Below are positions 13,303 to 26,471 of a stretch of 64,000 nucleotides of DNA, in pieces. The number at the start of each line of letters is the position of its first letter. The first letter of the stretch is position 1. The stretch is from Bryopsis sp. KO-2023 (taxonomy: Eukaryota > Chlorophyta > Ulvophyceae > Bryopsidales > Bryopsidaceae). Location: the NCBI GenBank assembly GCA_030272585.1, contig BSYQ01000009.1, forward strand, positions 434,001 to 498,000. The letters are read 5' to 3'. The notes under the pieces are model-generated. The model was not told where the DNA came from. It did not search any database and saw only the letters and a list, made by a program, of their open reading frames with translations. A program made the translations under genes and the position numbers.

Positions 13303-16300
13303 ATGGAAGGCGGAGGACAGCCTTTCGCTTCGACGGGCTGGTCGTCAGCGCCACCCGTCAGACCTAGAAGGGGAGGGTCCAGAAGCGGTGGGCGCCGAAA
13401 GCATCGCTCGACCTCCAGGAGCGAAGTGGCCGACAACCGAACTGCAGGAACTGGCGAGGGGGGCGCAGATATTGCGAGTGGTTTGTTTCGGCTGAACTTG
13501 GATGAGTCCTCGCGGGCGAAAACCCCCGAAGCGACCGCTTCCTCAAGCCGATTTCGGTTTAAGTTTCCGTTCCAACCCTATCCACCCGTGGGCGATGAGT
13601 TTCTCGAAGTGGATGGCCCCAGTGGGCCATTTGACAAGAAGGACGTCGGTAAGAGAGCGACTGGCAGCGTGCTGGGCTCCGCTGGTCTCAACGAAAAAAC
13701 GGGGAATCTGCAGGAAGGTCACGACACCATTTCCAGTGGCGCGTTTGCTTGGTCCGTACCCCCTCCGTTCTTGAAGAATGGGGATTTTACCACTCCGAAC
13801 CACCCGTCCGACATCGCTTCTTCCTCTTCTTCCCCTTTCACGATGGGGGCGCCAGCCAACACGCCACGTGTGCCTCGAGACTCACCGTTTACGGTCCCTG
13901 GGTTGGAGAGTCTAAACCTGAACGATGGAGCGTTCCCACCTCCTCCAAATTCTCAAAGTTTCGATGGTGTCCCGACATCCCCTCATGGCCCCAATGCTGG
14001 AAGTTCCGTGGAACGCAAGAGGTCCTCACGGGTTCCAGACGAAAGCGTTGGGGATCCGAAGGACGCGCAAAACTCCAAAAAGGTCGCTACAGAGAATGTT
14101 GCTGAGGGGGAGCCCAAGTTCGTATTCAACACTGCCAAAGCAAACTCGAAACGGCATATTCCACAGGAGGAGTTCGAAGCAGGTGGCTATACCCTAGGAC
14201 AATTTCATTATCAGTGGTTTGACTTTTTCTGGTTCTTCTTTTCCTATCTTTGAGGGTTTTTTCTTCAACAGCTGCAAGTTTTCCATCAACCTGTGCAAGC
14301 ATATGCATATGCATGGATATCTTCATTTTCAAACTTATTTCCAATAAGTTATAGAGATATTTTTTCGAAAAGAGGAGGGCTGTATTCACAATCTTCATGT
14401 AGGACTTCAATTGTTTCAGTTTTGCAACCTTTTCTAATAACGTTTTGGGATCATTTTTCTGCTATCTATTTGCACTTAGAAAATTGATTATGCCGAACGC
14501 ATAGGTTTTTTTGTTTTGTTTTGTTTTTTATCCATTATTTTTGGGGGTTAAAATGTGCAATGGTAGGGTGGCAGGCCGGGACCATTTTTGAGCAATTGAA
14601 GAATTGCCAAAAAGGATTGCTTCTGTTTGTGGAATAACCGAAGTTCTTGTGGTTCATCCAGGCAACTATGAAAAGGAAGGTCCCATTCCAAAAGTGGCCA
14701 GAGACCAAAAGACGTTCAGAGGGGCAGACGTGGCTGGATTGGTATCGGAGCTCAATCTAGGCAACGGCAAAAATCAGCAAACGGCAGCTACTCAAGGTCC
14801 AAGCGGAATATACCGAGACCAGGATGATATATCCCAGCCGGTGCAACCAGAGGGATCATCTGGGGTGCGTCCGAGGGGGAAGTACTGGAGGGGTCGAGGG
14901 AGGGCTCATGGCAAAAAGGAGGTTAAGAATCCAGACAACAGTAGCGAGGGGGCAGCTTTTCCCCAGTTTGAACAGAAGCGTGTTTGGCCAGCGGAGGATC
15001 CAACCGAGGATGGCATCACCCTGATGGACATAGACCCTCCGCTGGTTTCGCCTCCGATCCGAACTTTCGTGGAAAGCGTAAAGAAATCAAGGAATTCGTG
15101 CATCTACAGTTCTGGCTCTGAGAATGCCAACAGTCCAGTTTTTCAGGGGTCTGGCAGCTCCAACATCAACATGAGGTATGAGTTTGCCCCTGGGGTGCAC
15201 CAGGGAGCCCGAGTCTGGAACAAGTATAGAAGGAGACGTCAGACCTCCAGGCTGTCCCGAGGGAATTCCCCGGTACCCAGTCAACCAGAATCGGCAAATC
15301 AGCCCTCAGGAGCCCCCCACCTCGAAGAAGCTGGAGAGAATAACACCCAAGCACGGAAGCACGATGTATCAGTGGGTCTAGCCAGGGCTGAAGCGTGTAA
15401 GGAAAGGGGCAATGAGTTATTTCAAGCTGGGAAATACTACGAAGCAGAGGTGGCGTACACACAAGGAACAGATGTGCTTGGAGATACGAGGGAGGGTAGG
15501 CTTGTGCTAGCTGTGTTGTATTCCAACCGAGGGGCAGCCCGGCTAATGCTGAAGAAGCCGCAAGAAGCACTGGTGGATAGCCAAACCGCAATTGAATACA
15601 ATCGAAAGTACATAAAAGCGTATCAGCGGGGGGCCAAGTGTTTGCTAACCCTGGGGCAATTTGACGAGGCAAAATCCCTGCTGAACAAAGCGGCTGACAT
15701 GCTTTCAGCCAGTGACACCCAATACAAGACCATCTCTGAGAAAATTGGAGAGGTGGAGGATCTGGTTACAAAATTGGAAGAGTGCAAAGCAAGCTTGGCA
15801 TTGGGATCTTGGTCGGAGGACGTTGCGAATGCCACTCTGAGGAAAGCTAGGGCCTTGGCGGAGGAGGTTTATGTTTCAGAGTCGGTGGCTGGGGTATTGG
15901 CTGTCGTATTGCTGAGGGCAGGTCGCTACGGGGAGCTTTGTGAGCATGTTCACAGATTCATTAAAGAAAGGGAGGTCGAATCTCCGGAGGGAGCTACAGC
16001 CACAATCTGGTGGAGGTGGATTCATGTTCAAGCCCTCTGGCAAATGGAGGGAAAATCAAAGGAGGCCACCGGCGAAACAAAAGCATTACTTAATTGGATG
16101 TCCAGGGAGGGGGTGTCAAACTTGGATTGCCCATTCGGGTCCCCCAGCAAGATATGCGAGGTGGAAATCAGGGAGTTCTTAGAGGCGATGGAGGAGGTGT
16201 CTGAACATAAGGAGAAAGGGAACGAGGAAATCAAAAAGGGGTTGTGTAAAATCGCAGTGGAGAGCTACACCAAGGGTTTGGCGATTTGTGGGAAATGTGG

Positions 16301-17226
16301 AGCACCCCCTCATGTCGTGGCTTACCTGCATTCCAACAGAGCTTCGGCATATCTGGGGCTGAAGAAATTTGCGGAGGCGATCGGTGATTGCTGCAGAGCC
16401 AAAGCCCTTTTGCCAGGTAGAAGTTTGAAAGATTTTCTGTTCAGTTATGGCTTCTTGAATACATTTTTCTAATCATGTATTGATTATGGAAAAAGAAATA
16501 GTATCCTGCAGAAATAATGGTTGGGAGTTGTGAACCAGTGCAGTGGACAGTATGGTTTTCAACAGCATGGCCGTGCAGAATTTAAATTTGTGCTTTGTTT
16601 TGCTTTTGTGCTTTTTTTCAGGGTTCTACCGTCCGCTTTCTCGATTGGCCCAGATTCTGTTCGACACTCGACAACCGGAGGCGGCTGTAGGTGTGCTCCA
16701 ACAAGCCATGAAATGCGTTTCAGTTTCCGCCTCCGAGGCAGCTTCCATTCAAAAGAGAATAGCCGAAGGTCAGAATGCCGCCAGCTCCGAAGCCATGCCC
16801 AATCACTACCAAATCCTGGGTGTTGACCAAAAGTGTGAGGAGAACGAAATCCGAAAGGCGTACAAAATGCTGGCTCTGCGTTTTCACCCTGACAAAGCAA
16901 TGACCAGCTGCAGATTTGGTGCGAAAATGGGGTCCAGTGGGGTGGAGTATTATGGGTACAACGAGATTTGCCACAGGGTGAAGGAGGAGGGAAGCTGGCT
17001 GTTCAAGGCGATCAACGAGGCAAATGCTGCTTTGATGGATAGCGACAAGAGGGAAACCTTGGACTCTGAGCTGGCTGGTTTTGGGAGTGAGTATCGGAGG
17101 GCAACAAGATCAGGGAGGAACGATAGGTGGAGGGCAAATTCTTCATCATACCACAGGACTTACACAAGCAACCGACAATATCAAGGCTTTCGGAGCAGAT
17201 GGAGTTATGGTTTCGGAGATTTCTGA
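13303..17226 (+). CDS. TPR and DnaJ domain co-chaperone (DNAJC7 / plant TPR-DnaJ type)
   Basis: Three exons (13303-14182, 14662-16416, 16622-17226) join in frame to 1079 residues. The first in-frame ATG after the divergent promoter is at 13303. The first 480 or so residues are low-complexity, rich in Ser, Pro, Gly and Asn, with recurring FxF and PxF motifs. TPR repeats follow: ACKERGNELFQAGKYYEAEV, VLYSNRGAARLMLKKPQEAL, YIKAYQRGAKCLLTLGQFDE, and later HKEKGNEEIKKG and YLHSNRASAYLGLKKFAEAI. A J domain lies near the C-terminus (NHYQILGV, then ALRFHPDKA with an intact HPD), followed by an Arg/Ser/Tyr-rich tail. Such proteins pass clients between Hsp90 and Hsp70: TPRs bind chaperone C-termini and HPD stimulates Hsp70 ATPase. 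The long disordered head resembles plant homologues. Confidence 0.88.
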
Positions 17227-18490
17227 GGAATAGCTTGCTTGTGATGGAAGGGTCCCCTTCCCCCGTTCCTCATTCAATGTTTGTTTTCGTGGATTTTTTC
17301 TGTTCTTGTCGGGGGGAGGGGGGTGTTTTGTATGTGTATAGACAAGGCAAAGGTTGTGCGTGAAAAAAGGAGAAAAAGAAAGGGTAGAAATGGCTAGGAT
17401 TTTTCGGCACTCAGTGCATGGGAGGAAGAATTTGAGGAGGGGAATGGAAGGTGAACACAATGGTTATGGTCACAATAGGAGTTAATAGAGGGAAAAGTTG
17501 CATTGGATGGACTGCTGGTACGGGTTTGGATTTGTTTGAAACACTATGTTGTCAAGATTTACCTGTGTTCATGTGGTGGTAGTTGTTTTGACCCCAGCCA
17601 ACTATTCTACGAGGAGTAATGCCTTTTAATCCAGCGGATCATTTCTACTTTGATCAACTGGTGGTTGTATTTATTCTGTTGGATACAACAGGATGTCCTC
17701 CAAGAAAAGTTTTATCGAAAGCAGTGCTGCATTGATCCCAAAATTATGATGGGGATGCTGAACACCTATGTTACACCTGTTGATCTTCAGCTGAGGCATT
17801 TGGTGTGCAAATCTCAGTGCAGGTGTTCCTTGTCTGGGATTTTCAAGCTCAGTAAATCAAGTCTTTCAAACTGGAAAAACAAGATGGAGGCTTGCTTGAA
17901 AATGGATTGGGAAAGATGGAGGAAAATGTGAAGACATCCTAAAACACTGCAGCATTCGGAGGCCCGTCCAGAATGTAAACACAAGATGAACATGGATAGA
18001 GGTCTGCACATAACCCACGCTTGGACTGAAAGAGGCACATGACTGGATTTCAATTTTCACAGTGTTTAAAACCTGCAGCATGTTCCCAACAAGGACTGGG
18101 TGTGTCAGCAAGAAGAAAAGGAAAGCGTACAATGCACAAATGAATGCCTCTCCCCCCCCAAGCTGATTTTTCATGAAGGGAAAATCCAAGACCAAATCTA
18201 CCACTCTCCTTCAAGTCTTCCCTGGAAACCAAGCCTTCTACACACCAATTTGTTTTTTCAAGACTTCACAGATCAAGAACCCAATCAAATACCCCCCTTT
18301 TTACTTGTTTTTGTCCTCCACTCTGTGTGTGTTTTTGTTGTCAGGTTGATTTTTAACCCCTATTTGACTGCTGCTTCAACTCTTGTTTTTGTACCCCCCC
18401 CCCCCCCCCCCCCCTTCTTTGGACCATTGCCCTTCATCTCGAAACGAATAGATTGACACAGGAGGGTCTTTTTGTCTTGCTCCATGTTTC
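17227..18490. other. Intergenic with a 21-base poly-C run
   Basis: Convergent region between the TPR/DnaJ gene (+) and the ER DnaJ gene (-). An uninterrupted run of 21 C lies at 18394-18414. The open frame around 17748-17931 has no recognisable feature. I see no convincing gene. Confidence 0.5.
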
Positions 18491-19979
18491 TTACTCAGCC
18501 TTGGCTGAACCGTTTTTTGACTTCTTTCCTTTCTTGGCCAATTTCTTGGGCTTTTCAAATAGATCCTGTCAGAAAATGCGATATAAAGTGGTGAAAAAGG
18601 GGACAAAACTGAAACACTGCCCCCCTGCTTCCAAACAGGTTGAGAAAACTGATGAGAGCAAGAAGCTTTTTCTATTGAAGGAAATAACAACAATGGTCTC
18701 ACACTGCTTTCTTTTTTATTATGAAACCTAATAAAGGGAACCATATCAGGAAGTAGACAAGGAAAACAGATCGGGACCACAACTTCTTGAAAAAATCTCA
18801 ATTGAAAGGACACGAGCCAATCATAACTTATTCATCAAGACTATTATCCTCCCTTGGAGTTTTTCACTTTGATCTACAAAAAAGCAGCTGGCTGTGAATT
18901 TAAACTCACACAGAGTTGAATTGCATTTTATTGTATTGTATTCAGGTCAGTTGAGCTCACCTGGACATTGAGAAACTTGATCGCTATGAAGGCAATTACC
19001 CCCATGGAACCAAGAAGAATAACAAAAGTGATTTTCCCGTCGACAGCACCAGTCATACCAACGAAATCGCCATCCCCATCCACCCAACCGGGGTTCTTGA
19101 TGGCATAATCATATTTTCGCCGCCTCTTCTCACTGCTCAAAACCTGGTTGGGGAAAAGAGGGGAAAAAAGCTTTTAAAAAATGAAAAAGAACGGGAAAGA
19201 TTATAACAAAAACATACATGAACTGGGATTTTGAATAGGCCCGGGGTCCAGGGGGGAGATGCATTTAAAAATTTTCAGTCATTCTGAGTGGATGAGTCAC
19301 CCTGAGACTTTCAACTATAATGAAAACATCTGAAAAAGAGATACAGCAAAGCAACACAACAACACATATTCACGATCCAGTGCATGTCAGCCCCCTTACG
19401 GACCAACAGTTTGTTCAACAGTGGTGGAGATGGGTTTTCAAACACTTCAAAGGAAAAAAAGAGCGGGCAGGGGAAAACCATTTTTTATCTATGCATATCT
19501 TCTTTTCAACTTTTTTTTGCACTGCTCACCTCATAAGCTTGAGCAATTTTCTTGAATTTTGCAATTCCAGCTTCCCCCGGGTCCCTATCCTGCAAGAAAA
19601 AAATTCATAGTGCAGAAATGAGAACAAATCATCCATCGATTTCCCCCAGAAGTTTCTTCCCGAAAGTCAGACAAACCCACCGGATGGTACTGAAGGGAGA
19701 ATTTTTTGTAAGCCTTTTTGATATCCTCCTTGGTTGCTCTTTGAGTCAGCCTGTGGATAGGAAAAAAACTCAAACTCCAAAAAAACATGTTCTGCCAGGT
19801 GAACTCACGCAACCGAATTCTTCCCCCCCCTCCTCCTTCTTAGCCTAAGCGTGATTTCAGACAGCGGTAAGCCCGGATGCTCACCCCATTAAGTCGTAGC
19901 AGTCCCCATCACAGAACTTCTGAGCGCTGGCCAAACAGAGGAGGGCTTGGAAAACTACCAACCACCCGAAAGACGCCAT
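18491..19979 (-). CDS. ER membrane DnaJ protein, DNAJC25-like
   Basis: Five exons (19885-19979, 19681-19750, 19530-19589, 18961-19143, 18491-18565) join exactly to 160 residues. An N-terminal signal peptide (MASFGWLVVFQALLCLASA) leads into a J domain: DCYDLMGLTQRATKEDIKKA, YKKFSLQYHP-DRDPGEAG, FKKIAQAYEVLSSEKRRRKY. The HPD motif is intact but split between exons 2 and 3 (HP then D). After YDYAIKNPGW comes one hydrophobic span (ITFVILLGSMGVIAFIAIKF) and a Lys-rich tail (KKLAKKGKKSKNG). This order matches DNAJC25, a type I ER membrane J protein that presents its J domain to lumenal Hsp70 (BiP). At 160 residues it is much shorter than animal DNAJC25, mainly after the membrane span. Divergent from RCC1. 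Confidence 0.85.
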
Positions 19980-20632
19980 GTTTCTTTCGGACCTTTCGCC
20001 CCCCAACAAAACACACACAAGGAGAACTCGAGCGGTTGCGACAGAAGATGTCCTGCAAATAAGTAGCCAATACAAAAGGATTGGTTGTTGCGAGAGGGGT
20101 GTTTTTACGCCTTCGGACTGCTGGACCTTGGACCGCTCGAATCTACCGTACTATCAATCACGTATTCTCGTACGAGAATATAGGCCGCAAGGCGAATGGA
20201 AGGGGGAATTTTCGAAGTAGGCTACAGATTGCCCACAACTGTTCCAGCCATAGTTCTGACGCCAACGAACGCATTCAGCCAAGGAGGTACTTGATCTATG
20301 TTTCATTTCTTTCTCTTTCTCTGTTTCGTTGAAACCCCGATTCTTTTCGTGGCATTCTGAAAGCCATTACGCGACAATCGATCGCCGACGATCGTTTCTG
20401 ACGGCGCCCGTTTTTCCCCCTTTGGAATTGTCGGGTGCGATCCGCTGTATCGTTTCGATTCTTGGTGGAATGCGCGGAATTGCACAGCGGGGTTCCGTAC
20501 GTTGACCAGATGAGTGACAGCAAGCTTTAATCAGCGCCTAATGGCTGTGTTGATTCCGATGCCAGAAACTACTGCCCCCTTAAAATCGCCCAAAGAGCGC
20601 GTTGCGACGATTTTTCGACCTCGAGTTCAGAG
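19980..20632. promoter_or_regulatory. Divergent intergenic region, ER DnaJ / RCC1
   Basis: About 650 bases between two divergent start codons. It is visibly more GC/CpG-rich than introns and downstream spacers, as are the other divergent start regions in this window. Short open frames occur on both strands but none is domain-like. Promoters for both genes are inferred from position only; no clear TATA box was found. Confidence 0.4.
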
Positions 20633-22238
20633 ATGGTTCAGACGCGCCGGCAATCGAAGCGTACTATGCCAGAAAAAGAACCCTCCGCTAAGCGAAAGCG
20701 AGCGAGGGCCTCGCCGAAGAAAGTCACGAAACCTGTCGAGCTTGGGGATGTGGATCACCACTCCCACGGAAAGGTAGGCGGCGGATGGATGCGTGTAATC
20801 TTTTTCTTTTTCTTTTACTTCTTCAAGGTTTGACCGAACTCGTTTAGTGTGCGTTCCGGCGATGGCGTGTAGGTTCCAGGACAACTTTACTTGTGGGGCG
20901 AAGGCGGTTTTGGTCAACTCGGCCTCGGCGAAGATGTGATGGAGAAAACGCGACCTTACCCACTCATCATTGGAGAAGGACAAAAGGTGCGCTCCGAAGT
21001 TTTAAGCTATTGGCCCTCTTTTTGATGCTTGTTGCGTTTTATGAACTCGATGATGTTAGGAAAGCGTGAAGACTCGTTGTGATGGCCAGGTTCTCGACGT
21101 GGCGGCTGGCGGGATGCACTCTGTCGCAGTCACGGAGGAGGGACAGGTGTGGTCGTGGGGTGTCAACGACGAGGGTGCGCTGGGTCGACTCACGTCTGGA
21201 CGAGCTTGGGAAGAATCTGGCATGAGTATGGACGAAGCGGGGGATCCCACGCAGCCCGGTAGAGTTTCCCTTCCACGAGGAATCGGAAGAGTCTTGCAAG
21301 TGTCGGCCGGAGACGATCACACTCTTTTGCTCACGGACGAAGGCACTGTGTGGGGATTCGGCAGTTTCAGGAATGGCTCCGGCATTATGGGTTTCTCTCC
21401 GGGAGTCGAGCATCAGCTCACGCCGGTGAAAGTGTACCATCCCGCATCTCCAGCGAAACGCGCCGTCAAAGTTAGCAGCGGTAGCAATCACGCGGCGATC
21501 TTGTTGATGGATGGCACCGTGATGACTTGGGGTGACGGCGAACAAGGTCAGCTCGGGCGTTTGGGACCACGCGCCTTTTGCGGACGTCGAGCGATGGATC
21601 GAGTGAACCAGATGCTGACGCCACAGGAGATAAGGATCTCTCGGGGCTCGCTCACCCAGGACAAAGTCGTAGACGTCACTTGCGGAAACTACTCCACGTT
21701 CCTGATCACGAAGAAAGGGCAGGTGTTTGCGATGGGTTCTAACAACTACTTCCAACTGGGGGAGTCTAAGTCTGGCTCAGTCCTTATTTTCCACCCCCAC
21801 AAACCAAAAAGATTGCAACACAGAAATTTCCAGAGTGTTCGAGCTGGACCCCATCACACCCTCGGGTTAACTGACAAAGGGACCATGTTTTCCTGGGGGA
21901 GGAGCTGTTATGGCAGACTTGGGCAGAGTGGGGTGAGTGTGGATGGGGATGAAGCTGTGGCTGTCCCTGAGCGGGTGTCTGGTTTGGATGCTGATCTTGT
22001 TATTGGAGGAATGAGTGCAGGATCAGCCACTAGTGGGTGTTTCAGTGAGGAAAATGGGGAAATGTGGACGTGGGGTGCTCAAGAGTGTTATTTGCTGGCC
22101 AAGGGAGATCAGGAAGATGATGAAGTATTGCCAAACAAAGTGAAAGAAACCAAGAAATTCTGTGGGCAAAAGGTTATTCGGATGGTGTTCGGTGGCCAAC
22201 ATGGAGTTTGTCTTGCTGTGGATAGAATGGGTGGCTGA
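20633..22238 (+). CDS. RCC1: RCC1, regulator of chromosome condensation (Ran GEF-like)
   Basis: Three exons (20633-20773, 20873-20986, 21060-22238) join in frame to 477 residues. The N-terminus is short and basic (TRRQSKR, then AKRKRARASPKK), like the nuclear/DNA-binding tail of RCC1. The rest is RCC1 propeller repeats: LYLWGEGGFGQLGLGED, VWSWGVNDEGALGR, VWGFGSFRNGSG, VMTWGDGEQGQLGR, VFAMGSNNYFQLG, MFSWGRSCYGRLG, MWTWGAQECYLLAKGD, ending FGGQHGVCLAVD. Seven blades plus the basic head match RCC1 proper, the chromatin-bound exchange factor that makes Ran-GTP for nuclear transport and spindle assembly. Other RCC1-repeat proteins lack this head, so the ortholog call is fairly good but not certain. 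The start is the ATG just before the basic segment. Confidence 0.85.
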
Positions 22239-23198
22239 AAGAATGATTGGGAAAAGTGAGGAACAGTGTTATGATGGAGAGAGAAAAAGAATGAACGAAA
22301 GCTGCAAAAGATAGGTGGTTCCTATTTTGCGAAAGATCATGCTTTGTTTTCGTTCACCCCAGATTCTGCTTTTAGTAAGGACAGTAGATTTATATGTGGT
22401 GGTACAATTTTTTTTTTCTTTTGATTTCTTTCAAGTTACAGGCTCTGAAAAAGAGCCTGGAAAAAAAAAAAACAGAGTGCCTAGAAAGGTAAGGTAGACT
22501 TGTGTCTTCTGATTTTATCATTCAAGTGTGAATATGGAGATTAGAGCTTTGAACAAAATTGGGAGAAGATACTCTTGTGGGGCTGGTTCATGGAACCTTC
22601 AATTTGATGTAAGATATTTAGACGTTTCTATGTTTTTGATTCTGTTTTCCCTCTTGTCTTGCATCACACTTCTAATTTTTCTTCAAATGATAAACAGAGA
22701 GTTGTATAGAGAGTTCAGAGAGTTCTCTGTAGACCATCCACTTTGGCTGCCGTAATGCTGTGGCTCTGAAGAGTAGAACTGAGTTTTCCCTCACAGTGAA
22801 CATGATAAGAGTATATCTCAATTCACAACTCCCTCACTTCGCACGTTTTATCGGTTTTTCTAGATTTTTTTTGTTTCTATTTTTGTTGTTCACTTATGCC
22901 TCCATCTTTGCATCATTTTTTTCATTCTGGGGAAGATACCCTGAGGAAGCTCTCAACAAATCCACCACCTCGAAGCCTTCCCCAGTAATATCCATTCTAT
23001 GATTAATTAAATGGGAAATCATCTATTTAAAAAACCAAATTAAAACAAAAATTCCATTCGAAAATGGAATTTTACACTCGCAACTCCTTTCATGCAACAT
23101 AGGGAAAAACTTCAGACAAATTTACAAAATCCTTGTAACCCATCAAAGCCAACTTTCTTCAACAGGGAATAATCACCCCAATCTTGTTTATTGACCTC
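22239..23198. other. Intergenic, convergent 3' ends
   Basis: AT-rich spacer between the RCC1 and argininosuccinate lyase stops. A 10-base A run and several T runs are present. Short plus-strand frames near 22528-23002 are hydrophobic and Phe-rich, as expected of translated T-rich DNA. I see no gene. Confidence 0.5.
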
Positions 23199-26100
23199 TC
23201 ATTGGTCATCAAGATATTTTCTTATTTTCTGCGCTTGCTCTAGAACCGACCGACGGCTGGCTCCACCCTCGGTGTCCCGACCCTCGGCTGATTTTTGAAA
23301 TTCCCAAACAGATGAAACATCCTCCATGAAAAAGTGGCTGGCTGTTTTCAGCTCCTCCAAGGACAAATCGCTGAGTGCGCATTTCTTGCTTTCGGCCATT
23401 CTGACGACCTCTCCAGAAATATGGTGTGTGTCCCTGAAGGGAACCCCTTTTCGGACAAGATACTCAGCTAAGTCCGTCGCCAGCATCTCAGAAGATAAAC
23501 CTGTTGTACAAAAACACCCCCCGATTGGTAATTGATTCATCGACAGCGATGGGCTCGGCCACCAGAAAACAAATTCCCACATGCATTTGCACAACAAGAT
23601 CGATGTCCAGGGAAGGCAGGATTCGATTTAAAAGAGGTACACGCAAAAATAGGGACGATGAGTCTCACCCTTCATCATGTTTTCCGGAAAAATTTCGATG
23701 GTGGAAAGCACCCCTGTTCCGATCTGCAGGCAATCGTTCACGGAATCGACGGTGTCAAACATCAGTTGCCATGCCTCCTGGAAATCTTTGTTGTATGTAG
23801 TTGGAGTGCCCTTGAGAACGCACAGCAAACCGGACAGGTTTCCTTGAATCCTGCCAGCTTTACCCCTGGGAAAGAAGCACAGAAAAGATATGTGTGCAAT
23901 TCAGCATCAATTTCAACCATCAAAAACGCAAGATTTTGAACTATGTGTCCAATATATACATATAAAAAATATTTATTTAGCGTTTGTATTCTTGTTTGGA
24001 GCCGATTTTTTTTTTTCAGCAGAAAAAACTTCCAGCAGATCCACCCCAACTAAATACCTGATCAATTCCAGCGCATCTGGGTTCTTCTTTTGAGGCATCA
24101 AACTGGACCCCGTTGTGTAAGCATCGCTACATTTCACAAATCCAAATGGACTGCTGCTATACACAATGAGATCCTCGGCCCATCTGCTCAAATGCACCAT
24201 CAACAAGGACGAGGTAAAAATAAACTCCGCCACGAAATCCCTGTCGCTCACAGCATCCATAGAATTGAGGGTGACCCCCCCAGAGAACCCTAAATCTTCT
24301 GACAGAAACTGGCGATCGACTAAGAAGGGGTTCCCGGCAAGAGCGCCGGAGCCCAAGGGTAATGTGGCGATCCTTGGGGTCATGTCGTTGAATCTTTGAT
24401 CGTCTCTTTGCCAAGCAGCCACATGCGACATTATCCAGTGCCCCCATCGGACCGTTTGCGCAGATTGCAAGTGGGTGAAACCTAGAAACGATGATTGAAG
24501 GGCATTTACACCACCAAAATGCTGGTTTCCTCTTCAAAATAATGTCTTTTATTGAATATAGTTTCATTATATGGATAAAACCTTATGGTGGGTGGCGAAA
24601 TCGAAAAAAAAAAGGGGAGGGGGGGGAGTTGATCTGCATTCTCTTATTGTGTAAACCAATACCTTTGATTTGCTTTGTTGTGCTTGTTTTAACTTCTTTT
24701 TTTTTTGGGGGGGGGAGAGGTAGACCCACCTGGCATCAAAACATCAACCTCCCTCTCGGATCGCTCACATGCAACTTTCATAAGGGCATGCAGATGGGAT
24801 CGCATCAACTTAACCTCTTTCATCAGCCACAATCGCGTATCAGTGGCCACCTGATGTGCAAGAATACTGTATCAGTCACTCTCATTCCCGACAGCCACAC
24901 GCTTTGAAAAATTATGTCAGGAAGGCAATCAAATACAATAAAAACAGCCACTTTTTCCATAGGAAAACCCATCGGCCAATGCATATGCGGTTGGAGGAAA
25001 ATCATTTCTAGTAATTATTCACGATGTGGTGAAATCTGGTTTTCTAATAGGCACCTGGTCGTTTCGGCTCCTTCCAGTGTGAAGCTTCCCTCCAACTGAC
25101 CCCACGATTTCTGTGAGCCTTCGTTCATTTGCAGTGTGGATGTCCTCATCGCCAGACTTAACCTCGAACGACCCATTCTCCCACTCTTCCCCAACCTGTA
25201 GATCCCATAGACTTCCTAACGAAACGAATTGTGTTTACATGACTAATTGAATGCCCAACCATAGTTGCAAAAATAACATCGCTTTCTCCATTTCTTCATT
25301 CATCTTTTTTTTTTTTTTTTTTGATTCTTAACCCTTTCTCAAAATTTGCCTTGTACATTTTGTTTTCCTCCGAAAGGCTTAATATGGTTCTTTCTATTTC
25401 AAATTAAAATAGAATACAATTACCTTATCTAGTCCATCGATAATTTGCTTCGTTTCTTCTCCTGACAAAATTCCAACCTTTTCAAGGGCTTTCGCGTAGC
25501 TTTGGCTACCCTATCACACCAACCGGCGATCCATCAGTATTTCCTGTCCATTGTGACATGCCCCTGTGAAATAAATAACCAATTCTTGAAATTGGCTGAA
25601 AATGAAAAAAAACACCCCCTCAACTGTACATCGAAAGGATAGAGAGAAGAGAAATTGGGAATAAAGAACTGACAGATTTTCTTTCCCACCCTGATATCCT
25701 CAGCCCACATTCTTTGATCAAAGCTCAGTGATTCGTTGAATTTTTCCATCAGGGGGTCAGTGGCTCCAGTGAATCGACCACCCCACAATCGTTTTGCACC
25801 CCCATCTCCAGCAGCACCCTAATCCATATGCCACAACGTGGTGATGTGCTCTTGGAGTTAAATCCCGTCGTAAAAATAAATGTCAAACGAAAAAATAAAA
25901 ATAAATCCACATGCCACGGTTTTCCCTTCTGATTTGACTCAAGTTTCAAAGAAGAAAAAAAACGAACTCGTACTTGTCCTTCAGTTCTTTTATTTTTCTG
26001 TTTGAAACGATAATGTTGCATGTGGGTTGATTTTGGCCAGGAAAAAATGAATATCACTTATTAGGAATAGCAAGGCTGTTTTCGGAAATCAGCTTACACA

Positions 26101-26207
26101 CCCATACCATGATCATAATATTTGTCTTTCATTTTAAAAAATTGTTGTCCTACCTCCGAAACAGCTTTTTGCGCCGTCATGCGCGTGGAAGCTTTCCGAG
26201 CCGCCAT
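23199..26207 (-). CDS. ASL: Argininosuccinate lyase
   Basis: Eight exons on the minus strand, about 26154-26207, 25692-25818, 25425-25508, 25053-25215, 24729-24851, 24062-24482, 23669-23863 and 23199-23500. Landmarks in order: [105 protein letters not shown], the family signature [19 protein letters not shown], and [16 protein letters not shown]. The enzyme is a fumarase-superfamily tetramer that splits argininosuccinate into arginine and fumarate in arginine synthesis. The catalytic Ser sits in the signature loop. The first exon ([18 protein letters not shown]) joins in phase 0; it is short, basic and Ala/Ser/Thr-rich, so organelle import is possible. Start region shared with the prolyl hydroxylase gene. 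Confidence 0.93.
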
Positions 26208-26471
26208 TGGCGAAGGCCGTATTATGGGAAGGAAATTCAGCTGCGAATGCATACAATCGACGCCCCAAAACGCCATCCTTTCACGCAGAACTTCTGAACA
26301 ACAGGAGGAAAAAGGCAGCAGAAAAATATGAATCCAATCAAAGATCCATCGATTCTCAAAATGCTATTTTAAAATCTGAAACACTACAGTCACCTTTTAC
26401 TGGATGGACTCCGTCCAGCAAGGATATGAGTTCCCCGACAAGGTCGTCGACGTCCACGTGTGGTTTTGAAG
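26208..26471. promoter_or_regulatory. Bidirectional promoter region, ASL / P4H
   Basis: Only 264 bases separate two divergent ATGs, so both promoters must lie here or overlap the first exons. A CACGTG G-box core sits near 26455 (in TCCACGTGTGG), and another lies inside the P4H first exon near 26545. Promoter function is inferred. Confidence 0.45.

Noticed and set aside
12789..13436. 215-codon minus-strand open frame between TRM10 and the TPR/DnaJ gene
   Set aside because: It reads through the TRM10 first intron in another frame and the antisense of the TPR/DnaJ first exon.
18394..18414. Poly-C run, and poly-G runs at 45673-45686 and 51710-51723, as functional elements
   Set aside because: Homopolymer tracts recur in introns and spacers throughout the window and look like replication-slippage products; lengths may also be assembly-sensitive.
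21039..21755. 238-codon frame antisense to RCC1
   Set aside because: Shadow of the GC-rich RCC1 coding exon; no domain.
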